From Acanthornis magna (Eukaryota > Chordata > Aves > Passeriformes > Acanthizidae): a DNA stretch of 64,000 nt. The stretch lies in contig JAWUZG010000036.1 of assembly GCA_036785705.1 (NCBI GenBank), positions 14,193,501 to 14,257,500 on the forward strand, given 5' to 3'. Position 1 is the first letter of the stretch; each line of letters begins with the position of its first letter. The translations under genes and the position numbers were made by a program. The notes beneath the pieces were generated by a model, which worked only from the letters and a program-made list of their open reading frames with translations, did not search any database and was not told the origin of the DNA. This document shows positions 34,898 through 48,830 of this stretch, one piece after another.

Positions 34898-37800
34898 TAT
34901 ATACTCTACTTTCCAAACCTGTGGAGACTAAGGGTGAACAATTTCAGTTCCATGTCTCTTGCTCATGTTCTGTATCCACTTTTCCACACCTGTAGTTTGC
35001 AGGATGTTTTTCCTTGTGCTTTCAGTTGCTGCAGATTCCAGTATGTTACAATAGTGCTTGCCCACTGGGCCTCTCACCGGGTTCGTCTACAGTGTTTACA
35101 TCTTTAGAGCAGCACAGTTACAATCCCTGCAGCCTGCCTGACTGCAGGTTATGGTCCTCAGAAATCCTCACTCATCTGGAAGATCTGTTGAAGCTCAGCT
35201 ATTGCTTTGGAGACAAAGGGAAGGGGAAAAATATGTTTTGACTTGAGATCAGCTTAACAGCAGGAGGTGGGTCTGCCTTAGTTCGTGTTTCTGCCTCCTG
35301 AGCACTCACAGACTTTCAGCAGGGATGGTGAGAGGGGGAGTGAGATTTGTAGAACACGATCTGAAAGATGCCTGTCAAACTTCCCTCCTAAGTTAAAAGG
35401 CCTCTATCTCTGTGTGTGGCTTTGCCACAGGACTTGTCCTGTAGCCTTTCAGCAGGGCTGAGGAGCAGCGCAGTGTCAAAGCTTGAATTTGCTTATTTAA
35501 CTCCTTTTTTGCAGATTTCAGTAAGCACTTGGTCCCAGGTGTGAAGTTTGTTGACCCTTGCAGCTAGTAGCATTTGCACTTCTTAAACTGTCATTGTGTA
35601 GTTACTGTGGTGCTGTGCAAATTAGAAATTTCAGTAGAAGGTAAACAGGCAGGCTGCAAAAGTGCACAAGGCTGTAGGGAAATTTTTGTAGGAAGAGGCA
35701 CCACCTTCTCAGTGCTCCACAGGTGCAGCATGTTCACTAGTAAAGAGACTCTTCCAAACCAAGAAGGGACGGGGTTAGGGTTAAGGTTACACACACAGCA
35801 GTAAGATAACAGCGTGCGCATTAATCTGAATATGAAGTCACATCAGATCTTCACCATCCTTTCTTGGTTTGTAAGAGTCTCTTCACTAGTGACGATTGAT
35901 ATTTTTCAAAGTACGTGTTAACTTTGTAGTTTGGACTCTGCAGAGCCCAGACAATGTCACTGGTGTTGATTGATAGCAGACACTCTTTGCAGAAACCTTG
36001 GATATTACCCGCTTTCAATTATTCTCCAGTTTGTGGTTTTTTTCCTAATGTTATTTTCCTGTTTTGTAGTCATTGTCCTCCATTTTTCTGAAACCTCTTT
36101 TTCTAACAAAAACCACTAATTCCTAATGATTTTTACTCGGCTTGAAGGAAATTCCTTTCCATCAAACTCTATACAAAAGCTTTATTGGTTGTGGTAATTC
36201 ACAGAAATTAGGATCTTTTCCGGAAACTGATTTTTGTTGGTTCTGTAGCTTCTTTCAAGCAGTTTTACTGTATATGTTATTGCATTTCTGGTTTAGGCAT
36301 AGAATTAATAAACTCAAATCAAACTCATAGTTCGTGCATAGCACCCCCAAACTGTCACATCACATAGCACTTTTTTGCCATGTATTTATTGGAGTTCGAT
36401 AGTCCATTTTTCTCCATGCAAGGCAAGTCTTGGGATATAAATTTTTTATTTCAAAAAATTGGAGAAAAAAAATAATAGAAAAGTCTTTGAGGCTGTGTAA
36501 AATTCAAGGGAAGAAGAAGTGTCAAAGATTATCATCAACAGAAAGATGATAGTCAGTCTGCCTGCTTTCAATATGCAATATAATATTTGTTCCAGTACTT
36601 TTCAAACATTGCAAGAGAATTTTGATGCCAATAAACTAAAGATGGAAGCAAACACAGATTGTTCAAGACTAAAATACTTGCCCATCAGTGTTACAGAACT
36701 AGATGGGCAGAAATGGGCACTGGAGAGGCTCTGCATACTGTCTCATATGACACTGCAACAAAGAGGCACCTGAAAAACATGCAAAAGTTAACTTAGGATG
36801 AATGAATTCACAAGTTAAAAGGGAAAATAATTGAAGAAAGCTGTGTACAGGGGAATTCAAATGGGCACTGCAGGTTATCTGTCCTGGTTTATGTCCAGAG
36901 AGTGACTTACAAGGTGACACCAAAGTGAGAGTCCCTCTGAGGAAGGAGAGGGAACAGGGCTAGATGACATAGAAGCTTCATAAACTGGAGATGAAGGAGA
37001 TGAAATTCAGAGAGGACAACTGCAATGTGTGGTACTGAAAGACGAAAAATTAATTTTGCAGGTATAGAACTGGTAATAACTGGAGTTATTGGCAGGAGTT
37101 CAGCAGGAAAGCATGTAGAAAGGGCTTCATACATCATCATCCTGGAAAGAGAGAAGACTTTCAAAAAATTTCCTGAGTTTTGACAATTACACTCAAAGAA
37201 AAATATGGGCAAATAGAGACAATCTGGGAAAAAACAACACTGGTGGTATGAAAAGCTGTCCCTGGAGAAGAAACTGAATGAACAAACCTACAAGATCTTG
37301 TTTTGTTTACTGATTTATCAAAGTTTATTATAGAAGAATGACTAATTCTGGTGGGATAGTGCAAAACAAAACTGAGTTTATCTGGGGAATAAAAGAATTG
37401 TTAAGAAAAAGATTCCTGCTTCCAAGAAACAGCGCACTAGAACAAGCCATGAAGAGAAATCACAGAAAAAAAGAATTTCTCAGAGGTGGCTTGGTTGCAA
37501 TTTACTCTTACAGAAGGATGGACAAGATAGGACTTAAAGTCCCTTCTGGCTGTGCATTTTTATTACTTTTCTGTCACCCTGTTTCAGAAAGTGACTTATC
37601 TGAGACAAGTTAGAAAGCAGAGGTCTGACAGGCTGGTTTGGCAAAAAGCTGTTGAAAAGGGACATGAAAGAAAGCTCATGAACACTAGCGACAGGAGGCA
37701 CCTTCCTCTGAAATACAGGAGGGTTTGGAAACCTGCTCTGCCTGCCTGTTCATCTCCCTGCCTCCTTTCCCCTCTGCTTTTAAACCTATACCTGAGGAGA

Positions 37801-39194
37801 GGAAGAATCATCCAGTGGAAGTCTTGTGACTGCTGTCTCAACGGGAAATGCCACAGAAAAGGTATGTAGGGGACTGTTTGTCATTGCTGTGAGTGAAAGA
37901 AAAGGTTTCTCAGCTTCAGCTCCTGGGACTGAACAGCTCTGCCGCCACTGCGTCCCTGAGCAGAGACCAGGTCCTGCCTCTTCTGGCCTAAAGGAGACCA
38001 CTCTATTTTCTTTTCACTACTTTTTGCTGTTCTGACACACTGAGCTTGGTTAGGGTTTGGGTCACAGCAGCAGTGGCAGATGTGTTCAGCTTTGTGCACA
38101 CAACAGGTAGTGAGAGCAAGGACAAGGTTTTTGTGGCACCAGTGGCGAAATTGAATAAAACACACCCACAACCTGTGAGTAGAGAGAAACTAACAAGCCA
38201 GATCTAAGACTCTGTTTCTTGTTTTCTGCTAAAGGCAGAAGTCATTGCAGCTTGTGATATACTGGGTTCCAAAGTCAGTAACAGAGTCTGGCATGGAGGC
38301 ACTGCTCTTCTCAATATCAACATGGATGGCCAGACACATTTCTTTGTGGAATCTCTGAAGCAAGCTATAAATGATGAATTAAATGAAAAAAAGTCTTTGC
38401 TTCCTTTTTGCCTGTTGAAAATAGTTAGCACTGTGCTCTTTGCTGTGATCTTTAGCTCAAATATACCTAGAAACATCTAAGTAGTCATTAATTTTACGAT
38501 TAAACAAGTGAAACATTTCCAAAGTTGAACATCAATTTTTCTGTAATTGTCTTCTCTGAGATCTGTATGATACTATTTTTAAAATGGGAGGAAAGGGATT
38601 ACCTTTTGTCCTGTTCGTACAGGGTATGATAGTTCCAGGCTCTCTTTCAATAAAATAATTCAAATTGGTCAGGACACTCTGATCACTCTCAGAATATTTT
38701 AATTTCACTTTAATCTCCAGAAATATTTTCAAGTGGCACTCTGATCTTGATCTCAAAGTAACAATAACCTCAGAAAAGTTAACATGATGTCTCCAACTTG
38801 GTACTTTTCTCAGGAGAAAGGTTGGCTGAAAAACAAGAGCACCATTTTATGGCACATCATCAGACTGTAAATGGAGGCTTTCTTCTGTACAGAAAGAGCC
38901 AACTTACCTGTTATCCTGCACTGCTGAATGATTAGCTCTTCTGGCATTATTTCCCTCTCAGTCTGAAAAAATCCTCCTGTGAAACACACTTGAGAAATCT
39001 CAGTTTTTAAAAAATAACTCCACTTCCTTTGTGATCCAGTGATCTTCTTACTTTTCTGACTTTCATTACGTAATTGTTAATACTCAGAGGGGTTTTGCCT
39101 GCTAAGTGATGATCTCTGCAGTTTTTGGTGAGCAAGTGCTGAAGCCATTTTATTTATAACTGATGTGCCTTGGGGATCATAAACTTGTTTGCTT

Positions 39195-39418
39195 CAGATA
39201 ATGTGAAAATAATTTATTATTATATTTATTTTATATAATAATTATATTTTAATTATATTTATATTTGATGTATGTTAGACTTTAAAACATCTGTTAAGCA
39301 AGAGTAATCTGTTTTTTTCAGTTTTTTTATTCTTTTAAAAATTTTTTTCTTCCTTTTTTTTGTTTGGTTTGGTTTGGTTTTTGTTGTTTTGGGTTTTTTT
39401 GTTTTGTTTTTTTTTAAG
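39195..39418. repeat. AT-rich and T-rich low-complexity tract
   Basis: A TTATTATAT-type stretch is followed by T-rich DNA with several ggttt units (39363-39380) and T runs of up to nine. This is simple sequence with no coding potential. Confidence 0.85.
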
Positions 39419-41262
39419 CAGCTGCCAATGGGCCACTGACTGTTCAGTATTTAACATTTAATGTTCATTTAATGTTCAACTTTAAAATATTTTAACTTTC
39501 CCTTACCCTGTATTTCTTATTATTTTGTGACTTAATATCTCTCCTTCTCTCTATTTTGTAGTGATTCTGACAAGTTTTCCTTTCCAGAATAAAAACAATA
39601 GCTCACTGCAGAAGGAATGGGAAAAGAGACTGTAGGATTCCCTTATTGTAAATGGAAAAGGAGGGAGGACTGCAGAGTTACGGACAAAAGAACTGCCTAT
39701 CTATAGGCAGATTCATGGAAAATTCTGAGTGGCAGTGTCAAACCAGTTATTGATAAAAAAGAGATAGGGATGACATCTCAAAGATGCAGTGAAATAAGTA
39801 TTATTTTTATTGCTATTGGCTTACAACTTTTACTGTGGGAGGAAGTGCAGGATTTTCTTCTTATTTTCCTCTAAATATAATTTTTTTATTGTTTTACTTC
39901 TTTACTTCTGCTGTGAGTGACAACAAAATTATTCCACTTGTTCTTTTTTTCCACTCTGCATTAGTCTACATTACTCTCCAGGAAATGAAAGGCTGAGTTT
40001 TATGTCATCTTACTAATTGCTTTCCATGCAGCAGTCAGTTTCCAGTCTCTCGGCAAGGGCATAAGCACAGACTCAGTCAGTCTCAATGGGTTAAATTAAA
40101 GGCTGTACACACTGGGGTGGGTGGTTTAAGATGTGTGATTATTGTTTGGTTTATCTAACCAAGGCATTCTGCGGGGATTCAGGTTTATTACTGTTCTCCT
40201 AATGAGGGAATACTTTTCATTTGCTATTTTGTTTTTAAAAGTCAGGTAAACTCTCCTTGGATTCAGTCATGTAGAATTATGCTAGAAATGGTCTGAAATC
40301 CCCAGCACTCCACTACAGAGGTGACTATACCACAACTCAGTATAAAGCCTGAACCTCATCTCTTGAGCTGGGTTGAATTTTGGGTTGTGCTCTGCAGCCC
40401 TCATGTCCCCTCTGGTGTCCTTTTCCCACTGGGTCTTATGATCTCTGCCATCCTCTCCACCAGCCTGTGGGGAATCACCCCTCCCTTCAGTTGCTCATCA
40501 GCCGAGCTCCTCCTCGGACTCTGAGTCTGACCCGGAGTATGCCAAAGGTCCTCTGTTCTCCTCCTGATTCCTTCCTGTGATTCTCCTCCTCCACTGGGCC
40601 TCTTCTTTGGAGATTTCAGGAGGTGGCTCCAGAGGCAAGGCAGCTGCTTTTACACAGTATTTGGAATGGTGACCTGTCTGGCTCCAGCTTACCTGGATAT
40701 GATGTTTCTGCCCTGAGTATCTGTCCACAGTGTGAACTGACCAGTCTCAGGTGGTTAAGAGCTCATTATAATGATTTTCAATCCAATGTTTGATCCAGAA
40801 GATTCCCACAGGCCACGTACCTAAGCTCTAATAACATGATAATGATTTTTACCTTCTTGAAGTTATTCTTGCCTCATTGTTGAGGAATAATTTATATATT
40901 TTTTAAATTGGTTAGAACTTCATAGGAAGTGATGAAAAGAAGCAAGACACTAGATCTGAAATAATTTGACAAACCGAGCACAATATTACTCAGATTAGGT
41001 ATCCAGCATGTTTAAATTCCCTGTCACAATGCTGTTCTCCCTTTCTGTTCTGACACCATTGAGGTGTGGCAATGGAAGGCATGAGATTTTCCTGCAGTTA
41101 TTATCAGTGTCTATTATATATGAATCTCTATTATCAGGAAAATGCAAAATTGCATAGAAAATTATGGACTGGGTAAAGTGATTTTTTGGGGTAACAATTA
41201 TCATAGTTCATGGCACCAAGAAAACACACTAGCACTTTGGAGTTACTCTTTTAAGTTCTGTA

Positions 41263-41640
41263 TTGTCAGAAATACAGAACACTGAAATTCTACTTCTTTT
41301 TCTAGTTACCGGAATCAGGAGAACTGAGTTTCTGCGGCCCCCGTATCTAGGAGATGTGTCTTTGACAGGCATTCAGACGCCACAGAGTGTTCCCAGCAAA
41401 TATTCCTTGCACTGCCGTAGTAGCTCACCTGTACTCTATCAATTAGTCTTTGTGGCTGGAGAAAGCCTAAAGGAACGATACTGTCTTGGCTCTTGTAACT
41501 TCACCTTTTACAAAATGACAGGCTTTTTCGGGCTGCTGGATAAATTTGGAAACACCAGCTCTCCACAATTATTTATACGTGCCATAAGTTCTGGGAAGAC
41601 CACCCACTGTTTTTTGCTGGTGACCTGTCCTCCAGAATGA
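41263..41640 (+). other. Unassigned 125-codon open frame, probably chance
   Basis: This is one of the longer open frames outside the mobile elements. It is preceded within the frame by a pyrimidine-rich tract ending in CTAG (about 41290-41305), which could pass as a splice acceptor. I do not recognise the predicted protein and see no signal peptide, domain motif or codon-level evidence of selection. It may be a chance frame. It is kept here because it is one of the best single candidates for an unrecognised exon. Confidence 0.1.
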
Positions 41641-43573
41641 GATTTTTGTGTCCATATGTGAAGCATCAAACAGTGTTGTTACCAGAAGAAGTCAGCAACA
41701 TCATGTTTGTCTTCAGTGACAGCACGTGCTGAAGGACTTGTATTCAATAGGGTTGACAAGAGGCTGTGACTTGGCGCCATTCAGAGGACTCAGTGGGGGA
41801 AGAATAAAAAATAGTTTATTTTTGCTTATTTTCAAAGCATTTCCCTGACAAGGGAAAACTGTAGCTTGCTAAAGGAAATGAGAAAGGCTTGTTACACAAG
41901 CTGAAACAACTGGGAATAGTGAAGCAGGGCTTTGAAACCAAACAATATGTAGAAAATAGCAAAAATGCTTTTATTTTCTATGCAAGAAATATATATCATT
42001 GTCCAATATAAAAGCATTCTGGTACTTCCTCAAAACATATGAAAAAACAACTAAACAAATAAGAAAGAAAAATAACAACTGAAATTCCTTTTTCAAACTC
42101 TGACTTCAGTGGCTTCTGGTAAAAGGCAGCTGCAGAAGTATTCCAGAGTTGTGTGGGGATGTGTGGTTTGCAATGAGGAATGTGTTGTTTGCACATGGCT
42201 GCATATTCCATATAATTCACTTTTTCAAATGTCAGACACCAAATGGACTGCGGTAACTTCTCCAAAATTGATAGTACCACCATTTTCCACTACAGCCCAC
42301 TTTTCCCCATCAGCACCCCAAACCTCATTCAAATGGCAGCTCCTTTAGCCTTGCTTTGGGCTTACAGTGATTAGTGTAATGAACAGCTGTTCCTGACAAA
42401 GGCTGCAGATTGCTAGTATGAAATAAAACTATATTAAATAATGATTAATTATAATGATATATGCTAAGCAGCTGAAATATTATATTTTTCTATATTACTC
42501 TTCAATATTCCCCTATTACCTTTTTCCATGGAAGCAATTTGTAAGAGACAGAGGGAAGCTGGAGTCATTCTCTAAGTGTAAATGTCATTAGTTTTGCCTT
42601 TTCTGGAAGCTGGCCCTCAGAAATGTTATTTTGTTCTTCAAGACAACTGTCTCTGCTGGCGGAAGGGCTCTGCATCTCACACTTTGCCTATCAGGGCACC
42701 TGAAGGGTTTAGGAATCAGAAGACTCGATGAAATGCAGCACAGTGCTCCAAAGATGTAAGAGCTATTGGATCTGGATCCTATACTTTGGTGAAAGGATGC
42801 AAAGTGAGTTTACTGGTGCTGCAACATGAGAGTGTGTAGTTTCCTGTCACTCAAAGGAAAGAGTGTGCAGGTCCCTGCCTTGCTGAGTTTGCTTGCTGAA
42901 GAATGCTACTGTTAAAATAGACGTAGTGAACAGCCTGGTCAGCAGCTGTCTAAACGCTGTGACAACTTAAGTGAACGTTTTTCAAATTCCTGTTTCAGCT
43001 TTGCAACAGCAATCCTTCTGCTTCAGAAAATTAGGGTCTTGATAATTGTAGTGTAAGCATGTTATTAAGTAATTCACAGAAATCAGGGTATTGATGGGTT
43101 TTTGCATATGCTGCACCATTCTGATAGATCTATGCAATTCCATCATAAATGATAAAATATAGGGGTGACAATGTTTGCAAATTCAAAGTAATTAATTGTC
43201 AAAATACCCTTGGGAGATAGGAGGAGTAAGTCGGGTGAGTGATTCCAGTGGGCTTTATAGTGAGGCAGGATAGATGGGTCAATGGCACACAAAACTACCT
43301 CTATCATGATATCCTGCCTGTGCTTAGTTTGGATAAAAGAACAGCCCTGAAGAAACAACATTGTGGAGGGAGTAACAGCTAATAAAGCCATGCAACACAT
43401 GCGACAGGAGGACAAACACACAGAATGGAGGAGTGCCTGCCAGTAGAGGCAAAACTCCGTGCCAGTATCTTCACTACTATCAGTGCCTGTGCTAACTGGA
43501 GTTAGGTACCACTGCAACCTTACCCGCATTTTGCTTTCTGCACAAATCCTCTCAAAGGAGCATAGCATCATGA

Positions 43574-43597
43574 TTTTTATTTTTATTTTTATTTTTT
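43574..43597. repeat. (TTTTTA)n microsatellite
   Basis: About four units of TTTTTA. Confidence 0.9.
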
Positions 43598-45754
43598 ACT
43601 GTTTTCTAGGCTCTTGCTGCTAATATCCCTGCCATTGCTGAAGAATTCTTTTTTCCCTGCCTGTTGCAACTTGGGCTGGGCAATTGATTCCAAACATTTT
43701 ATGTACCAAATTATAAGTGGTAGGATACTGCAAATGTTTTCAAATTTGTGTAAAAAATTGGTGCGTGGTTTCACATACAGACATAAAAAAAGAAAGGAAC
43801 AACTAAGGGAAAAAGAGGGAAAAAAAGGAAAAAATAAGCCCTTTTGATTATAAAGCCTCAAATAGGTAACAAAATATTTAATTTTAAATCAGCAAAGAAA
43901 CGGCTTTGTCAAGCCCAACAGGATTTTTCTTTCATTCTTCCTGAAAGAGCCAAGTGTCTTTCTGTTGCTCAGACACCATCAAGGGCTGCAAAGCTACTGT
44001 CAGGAGGATGATATGGCTGTTCTGCATGGCTCCAGGTTCTGACTGCTCCAAAGGATGCATTCTGCTGGGATGCCTGGCAGGCAGGCATCTGAACATAGGC
44101 CATGCACATGCTCTGGAATCTGTCTGCAGTGCATCTTCCTCCCCTGAAATCCAGTGCACCCTGCCCACGCCTGAGGGCTTTTCTCAAGGTTTTTTTGGGC
44201 TTTGCTTGTGTAGCTCCAGATAAGCATGTTTGCTGGAGCTCCTGCTTCCCTCTTCCCATCGTGGGGAAGGACTGTAGGCTCCCTGGCATGGAGACTGCTC
44301 CTTGGCATTAATAGGGCAGGAGTTCACATGTCACCGAGCTGGGTGGAACAGCCTGAAAGGATCTGCTCCCCAGGGTTTCTGAAAGACTTAGAGCAAGACA
44401 CTAACACAAACACATCTAGTGATATAGATTTCATGTGAGTTTTGTAATCAAATTTTTGCCATATTAAGAATAATGTAACATTTTAGGCAGATTGCTTAAG
44501 AAGAGTCTCTGTCTTAAAAAAACCAAATACAGCAACAGCATAATCAAATATGCAAATTACTCCCCTGTGAGATATTTTTGCTTTAGACCAGTATTCCCAC
44601 TCTTGGGGAGTGTAATTTGTGCAAAGTACATACATATATATAAATGGATTTTCTTAATTCAGGCTTGTTATGCAAGCTACAGCTGTCATTAACATATACA
44701 AAATTATCATATATGGGGAAATTATCAACTGAATATACATAAATGGTGATTAAATATATACATTTGCTCTCTAAACTCAGGAAAAGAGTTAAGTTGCTGA
44801 TAAGTTGAAGTTGTTAGAAAAGAAGACAATAATTAATGTTTCCTCTACACACTTACATTGTTCCTTACTGAGAAGTTCTACAGCTACCTGCAATGATACA
44901 GCCTTTTGCAGACGTGATCTCTGTAGCTGGATGCCTACAGGGCTTGTTTTGGTTTGGGAAGGCCATTGTTTCTTGTTGGGAAATTTTGGAGAAGAAGGAA
45001 TATGCCAAGCTACACCTAAGACCAAGACAAGCAAGAAAAGCTGCAGAAAATTATGTGAAAAATCAATACATTTTGTGCCAGGAAAACATAAATTTGTATT
45101 TGCTGAGGAACATGCTTCTCCTCATATTCAAGTGGGGACAGCTGTCACTGAACTGGCCAAATCCATCCTTCAGGGTGACATTTAACAGGTAGCAGATCTC
45201 TAACTGTGGTACTGCTCTGTACCAGGGACCAAGGGACTCCATGAGCAATGCTGCTCCACTGCAAGTCCCTTTAGTGTAATCTGGCAGATATGGCCTTGTC
45301 TCTTGTGTGTGGAAGAAAATGTTGGAGACACCTGGTTTTTGATTGCTTATGAGACTCTGTTATAATTCCCAGTGATGTGACAGGATAATCCTTCCTCAGT
45401 ATGCAGAGGAATTCAGAAGAGAAATAAGCCCTTTACTGAGAACACATGGTCCATTAGGATCACTTTGAAAGACGGTGATGGAAATAACTGCAAAGCCAAT
45501 TGCTGCTCCTAAGTGCCTTCTGGAGAGATGACTGAGCACTGAAAATCAGCACCAAATGCTTCATCTTGCAGAAGGACTCAGAGGGAGTTACACAAGTGAT
45601 TGCTGTGTAACACTGCCAAAAGGATTTTGTCAGTCTTTGATTTACATCAGCAACATCAATTTCAATCTTGCTTTGCATTTTGTTGTTTAAGTGTTTGCTT
45701 ACAAAACTTGATTGATAGCTATAAAGATGTATTGATTTCAAGTTAAATACTGCC

Positions 45755-45870
45755 TTTATAATAACCGCAGTAATTTTTGGTAACCTTAATTTTATACAGA
45801 ATCATTTTATACTTTATAATAAATGCAGTAATTTTTGGTAAGCATAAGGTTATATGGAATCATTATATAT
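45755..45870. repeat. 58-bp imperfect tandem duplication
   Basis: The unit at 45755-45812, with gcagtaatttttggtaa at its core, is repeated at 45813-45870. The copies are diverged, chiefly in their second halves, so the event is old. Confidence 0.9.
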
Positions 45871-48699
45871 TCCCTCTAGTAAATATTTATTAAAATTTTA
45901 AAATTTCACAGTTTAATTGTGTTTAAAATGAGAAAATAGATATTTGTTTTTCAGATAAATAGAGGTTTATTTATTAATTTATTTATGAACATTTGCTTAC
46001 ATTTGGGTTGATGTTGGAGATCCATTAAAATGGACTGAAAATTGTTAAAATAACTGCAAGAACTTTAGAAAAAATATCTTAAATATGATATAGGCAGAAA
46101 AAGGTACATTTATGAAAATGAAGATAGCATATAAAACTGGTAGGCATATTAAATTTTTTAAAAAGTTAGTTGACACACATTATCCACTGCTTGTGGTCAC
46201 CATGTTTTTTAGAGATGCATTTTGAATTATGACATTTCTTTGTTTCCTATGCTTTCAGTCAAAACTAGAGTGAGGCAGCAGCTTTCTGGTATTGTCATTC
46301 CCTCACTAGTTAGACTAAACAAAACAACATATTCATATTTTAAATTTTTTAAATAATTGCAAGAACTTCAGGAAAAACACATTTGTTTTTTGTGCAGTGT
46401 ATATGCGCACAAAGGCAAAAACTTTGCCTGGAGAGGGTGTGTTCTTGTACTTCCTCAACAGCTACAAGAGGTAGGAATTGCAGAACACATGAGCTTCACA
46501 TCCAGCTTGGTGTAGAGTTACTCTCTTGCAACCAAAAGTCAGTTTCTGTCTTCTTGATCAGCCTGGGATTCATTCCTGTGATGGTGTTACTCCTTCCCAT
46601 GGCTCACGTGGTCAGTGATGTTCTCACCTCTGCCATCATACAGAAACTTTTGTTTAGACTGGACTCAAGAAGGTTATGGGCTAAATACTGAGGTCCCTAA
46701 CGGAGTCCTAAGCCTTTGCGACTGAGATGTTTAGAAGGAAACCTTGTGTTCTCTCTGCAGCTTGATCTGGAGGCTGTGTGACAGACCACCTACGAAACAG
46801 TCTCAGCTTTCCCACTCTCCCTTCCATGAGGATGGCAGGAACTGTCTCCTGGAGTCTTCAATGGAGAGGAAGAGAAGGTGATGATTTGGCTCTAGCCTGT
46901 GCACCAAGTGATAGAGGGATGTTAATGCTGGCACACGAGGTCTCTGTGGATAAACACATATGCCGTCTCATATGCAAAAGGATATCACACCTTGAACACC
47001 TCCAGTGACTTGACAACACATCTCTAAAACTTTTCTACATCTGTATGTTCTTGTTGGGTCAAGTTGAGCACTTCAAAAATCTATCATTTCAAATTCTCAC
47101 TTACAATTCAGGAAACTGATTTAGTTTAGGCTTGAAGAGTAAATATACTACATCTTCTGAATAGTTCCCCTTGATCTGTGGAATTTTGTTGTGATTGATG
47201 TGACTACAGGATGATACTTAACTATTCCTACAGTACTCTGTAGCTCTTCAGCACTTGCTCTTGTGCTGTTCTTCATTGTGTGGAGAACAGCAGACTGAAA
47301 ATAAGGCAAAGTGTTTACTACCCCTACATCTTTGTTGCCTTCAATTTTACTTTCCAGTTGAATCTTTACACACTGTTTCTTGAGTTATTATTTTTATTTT
47401 TTAATTCTGCATCGCAGCAACAGCCTCATAATTTCTTATAATCTATGAAATTTATTTCAATATGTACCAGAAATTTATTATTTGTCCATAGCACAATACA
47501 ATTTAAACTGAGGAGCTGAACATTATTAACTTTATAAATCTGCTGATCTAACTGATCTACTCACTCGTTTCACCCTGAATAAAATTCAGCATCATGTTCA
47601 TGAATCTTGCCTTTAAACTTGAGATAAATGTTTCAGACGATACTCTCTTTTAGAGAGGAGGGAAGGCTTCCATATTGCAGAATTTCATATGTACAGAGAA
47701 GATGAGAACTGTTCAGGGGAATTCAAGGAGATTTCCTAGAACAGAATTCTGTGTCTGGATCTAGTTTATGAGAAACTGTGCACAAAGATATTATGGTTAT
47801 ATATGCATAGAAATATACCTTATGACATATACACAGAGAATTATTTTTCTTTCAGTAGTTAAAAAAACAGTTATACTTTCTATCTGCAGAAATAATGCCC
47901 TTTAAAATTTGCCTGTACTTTGGAATGATATGATACATTATGTCCTTTCTACACTGTAATATACAGACTATTAAGTATCCCTGCACAAATTCAATAACTT
48001 GTGCAGTGTTATATTGCTTTAATTGTGTGAGGCTTAACTTGAATACTTATTGACATGTAGTGAATAAATATAAAGCTTTATTTCAAAACTAATTACCAGA
48101 GTCCCATCTCTCTCTCAGGAAGGACAAGTTTGAGCAAGCTCGGCTACATCTCTTTGTACCATAGAAATGGATTTAGTGACATCTTGATATTTGTTAATTG
48201 ATATTTTAATATTGGAGAGTGCTGATTCATTTTGTGCCAGGTTCAGTGTTCTTCCTTTTCTGAGGATTGTCTGATGAGATTCTTTTTTTTTAAATGAAAA
48301 TCTCTATCTCTTCAAGAACATAGCACTTCTCTGTTGCTAAGGGTAAACCTGTGGAGTATTTAGAACCTTATGCAATCTTACTAAAATTGTAAGTCATTTA
48401 AGGTGAAATCATGCCATTTTTCTTTTTAATGCTGACATTTTCCTCTTGTGTTGTCAATAATTATTACTGGATTAAAGCCACCATATAATTGTTGTAGTAT
48501 ATATTGTTTCAGACTGATATTTTCAGATTATAGTTGGTGTTGCAATTCTGAAATTCTGCTTTGCTCTAACATTGTAAACTAGAGCTAAATTGTCCACTTG
48601 TGTGGTAAAAGCTATGGAAGGCATATCAGAGGAGAAAATCAGCAAAGTGTTTTTCAAGACTCATATGAGATTTCTGCTACGTCCAGGAAAACAAAAATG

Positions 48700-48830
48700 T
48701 AGAATGATAGATTGGATTGGGTTGGAAAAGACCTCAAAGATTATCTCTTTTGAACCTTCCTGCCATGGACAGGGACACCTTTCACCAGACCAGGTCACTC
48801 AGAGCCTCACCCAACTTGGCCTTGAACACC
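48700..48830 (-). mobile_element. CR1 LINE 3' tail, cut by LTR copy B
   Basis: On the plus strand the tail reads from the octamer end (gaatgatag) through gggttggaaaagacctcaaag and tgccatggacagggacacc to ccttgaacacc, the usual antisense reading of a CR1 3' end. Homology stops at 48830, directly before a TG-starting LTR. A longer CR1 segment in the same orientation resumes after the LTR at about 49640. The two are probably one CR1 copy. Confidence 0.88.

Larger units (their letters stand above)
33741..48699. other. Long non-coding unique stretch (about 15 kb)
   Basis: No gene, RNA gene or identifiable transposon was recognised. Short repeats and one unusual open frame within it are listed separately. 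A minus-strand frame at 40498-40728 ends in an acidic SGSDSESEEELG peptide but matches no family I know. Overlapping short frames at 43932-44311 occur on both strands of a GC-richer patch and are not credible genes. AT-rich low-complexity DNA is common, for example 39190-39420 and 42420-42500. Confidence 0.5.

Noticed and set aside
35774..35787. Telomere-like ttagggtta motif
   Set aside because: Fewer than two and a half degenerate units; too short for an interstitial telomere repeat.
37516..37550. Possible CR1 tail (gacaagat...aaagtcccttctggctg)
   Set aside because: Only a loose match to the CR1 3' end with no adjoining CR1 sequence or octamer end.
40498..40728. Minus-strand frame ending in an acidic Ser/Glu-rich peptide, with a strong donor-like caggtaagc inside
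   Set aside because: The donor would cut the frame after about 12 codons, so frame and donor do not support each other; no known domain was recognised.
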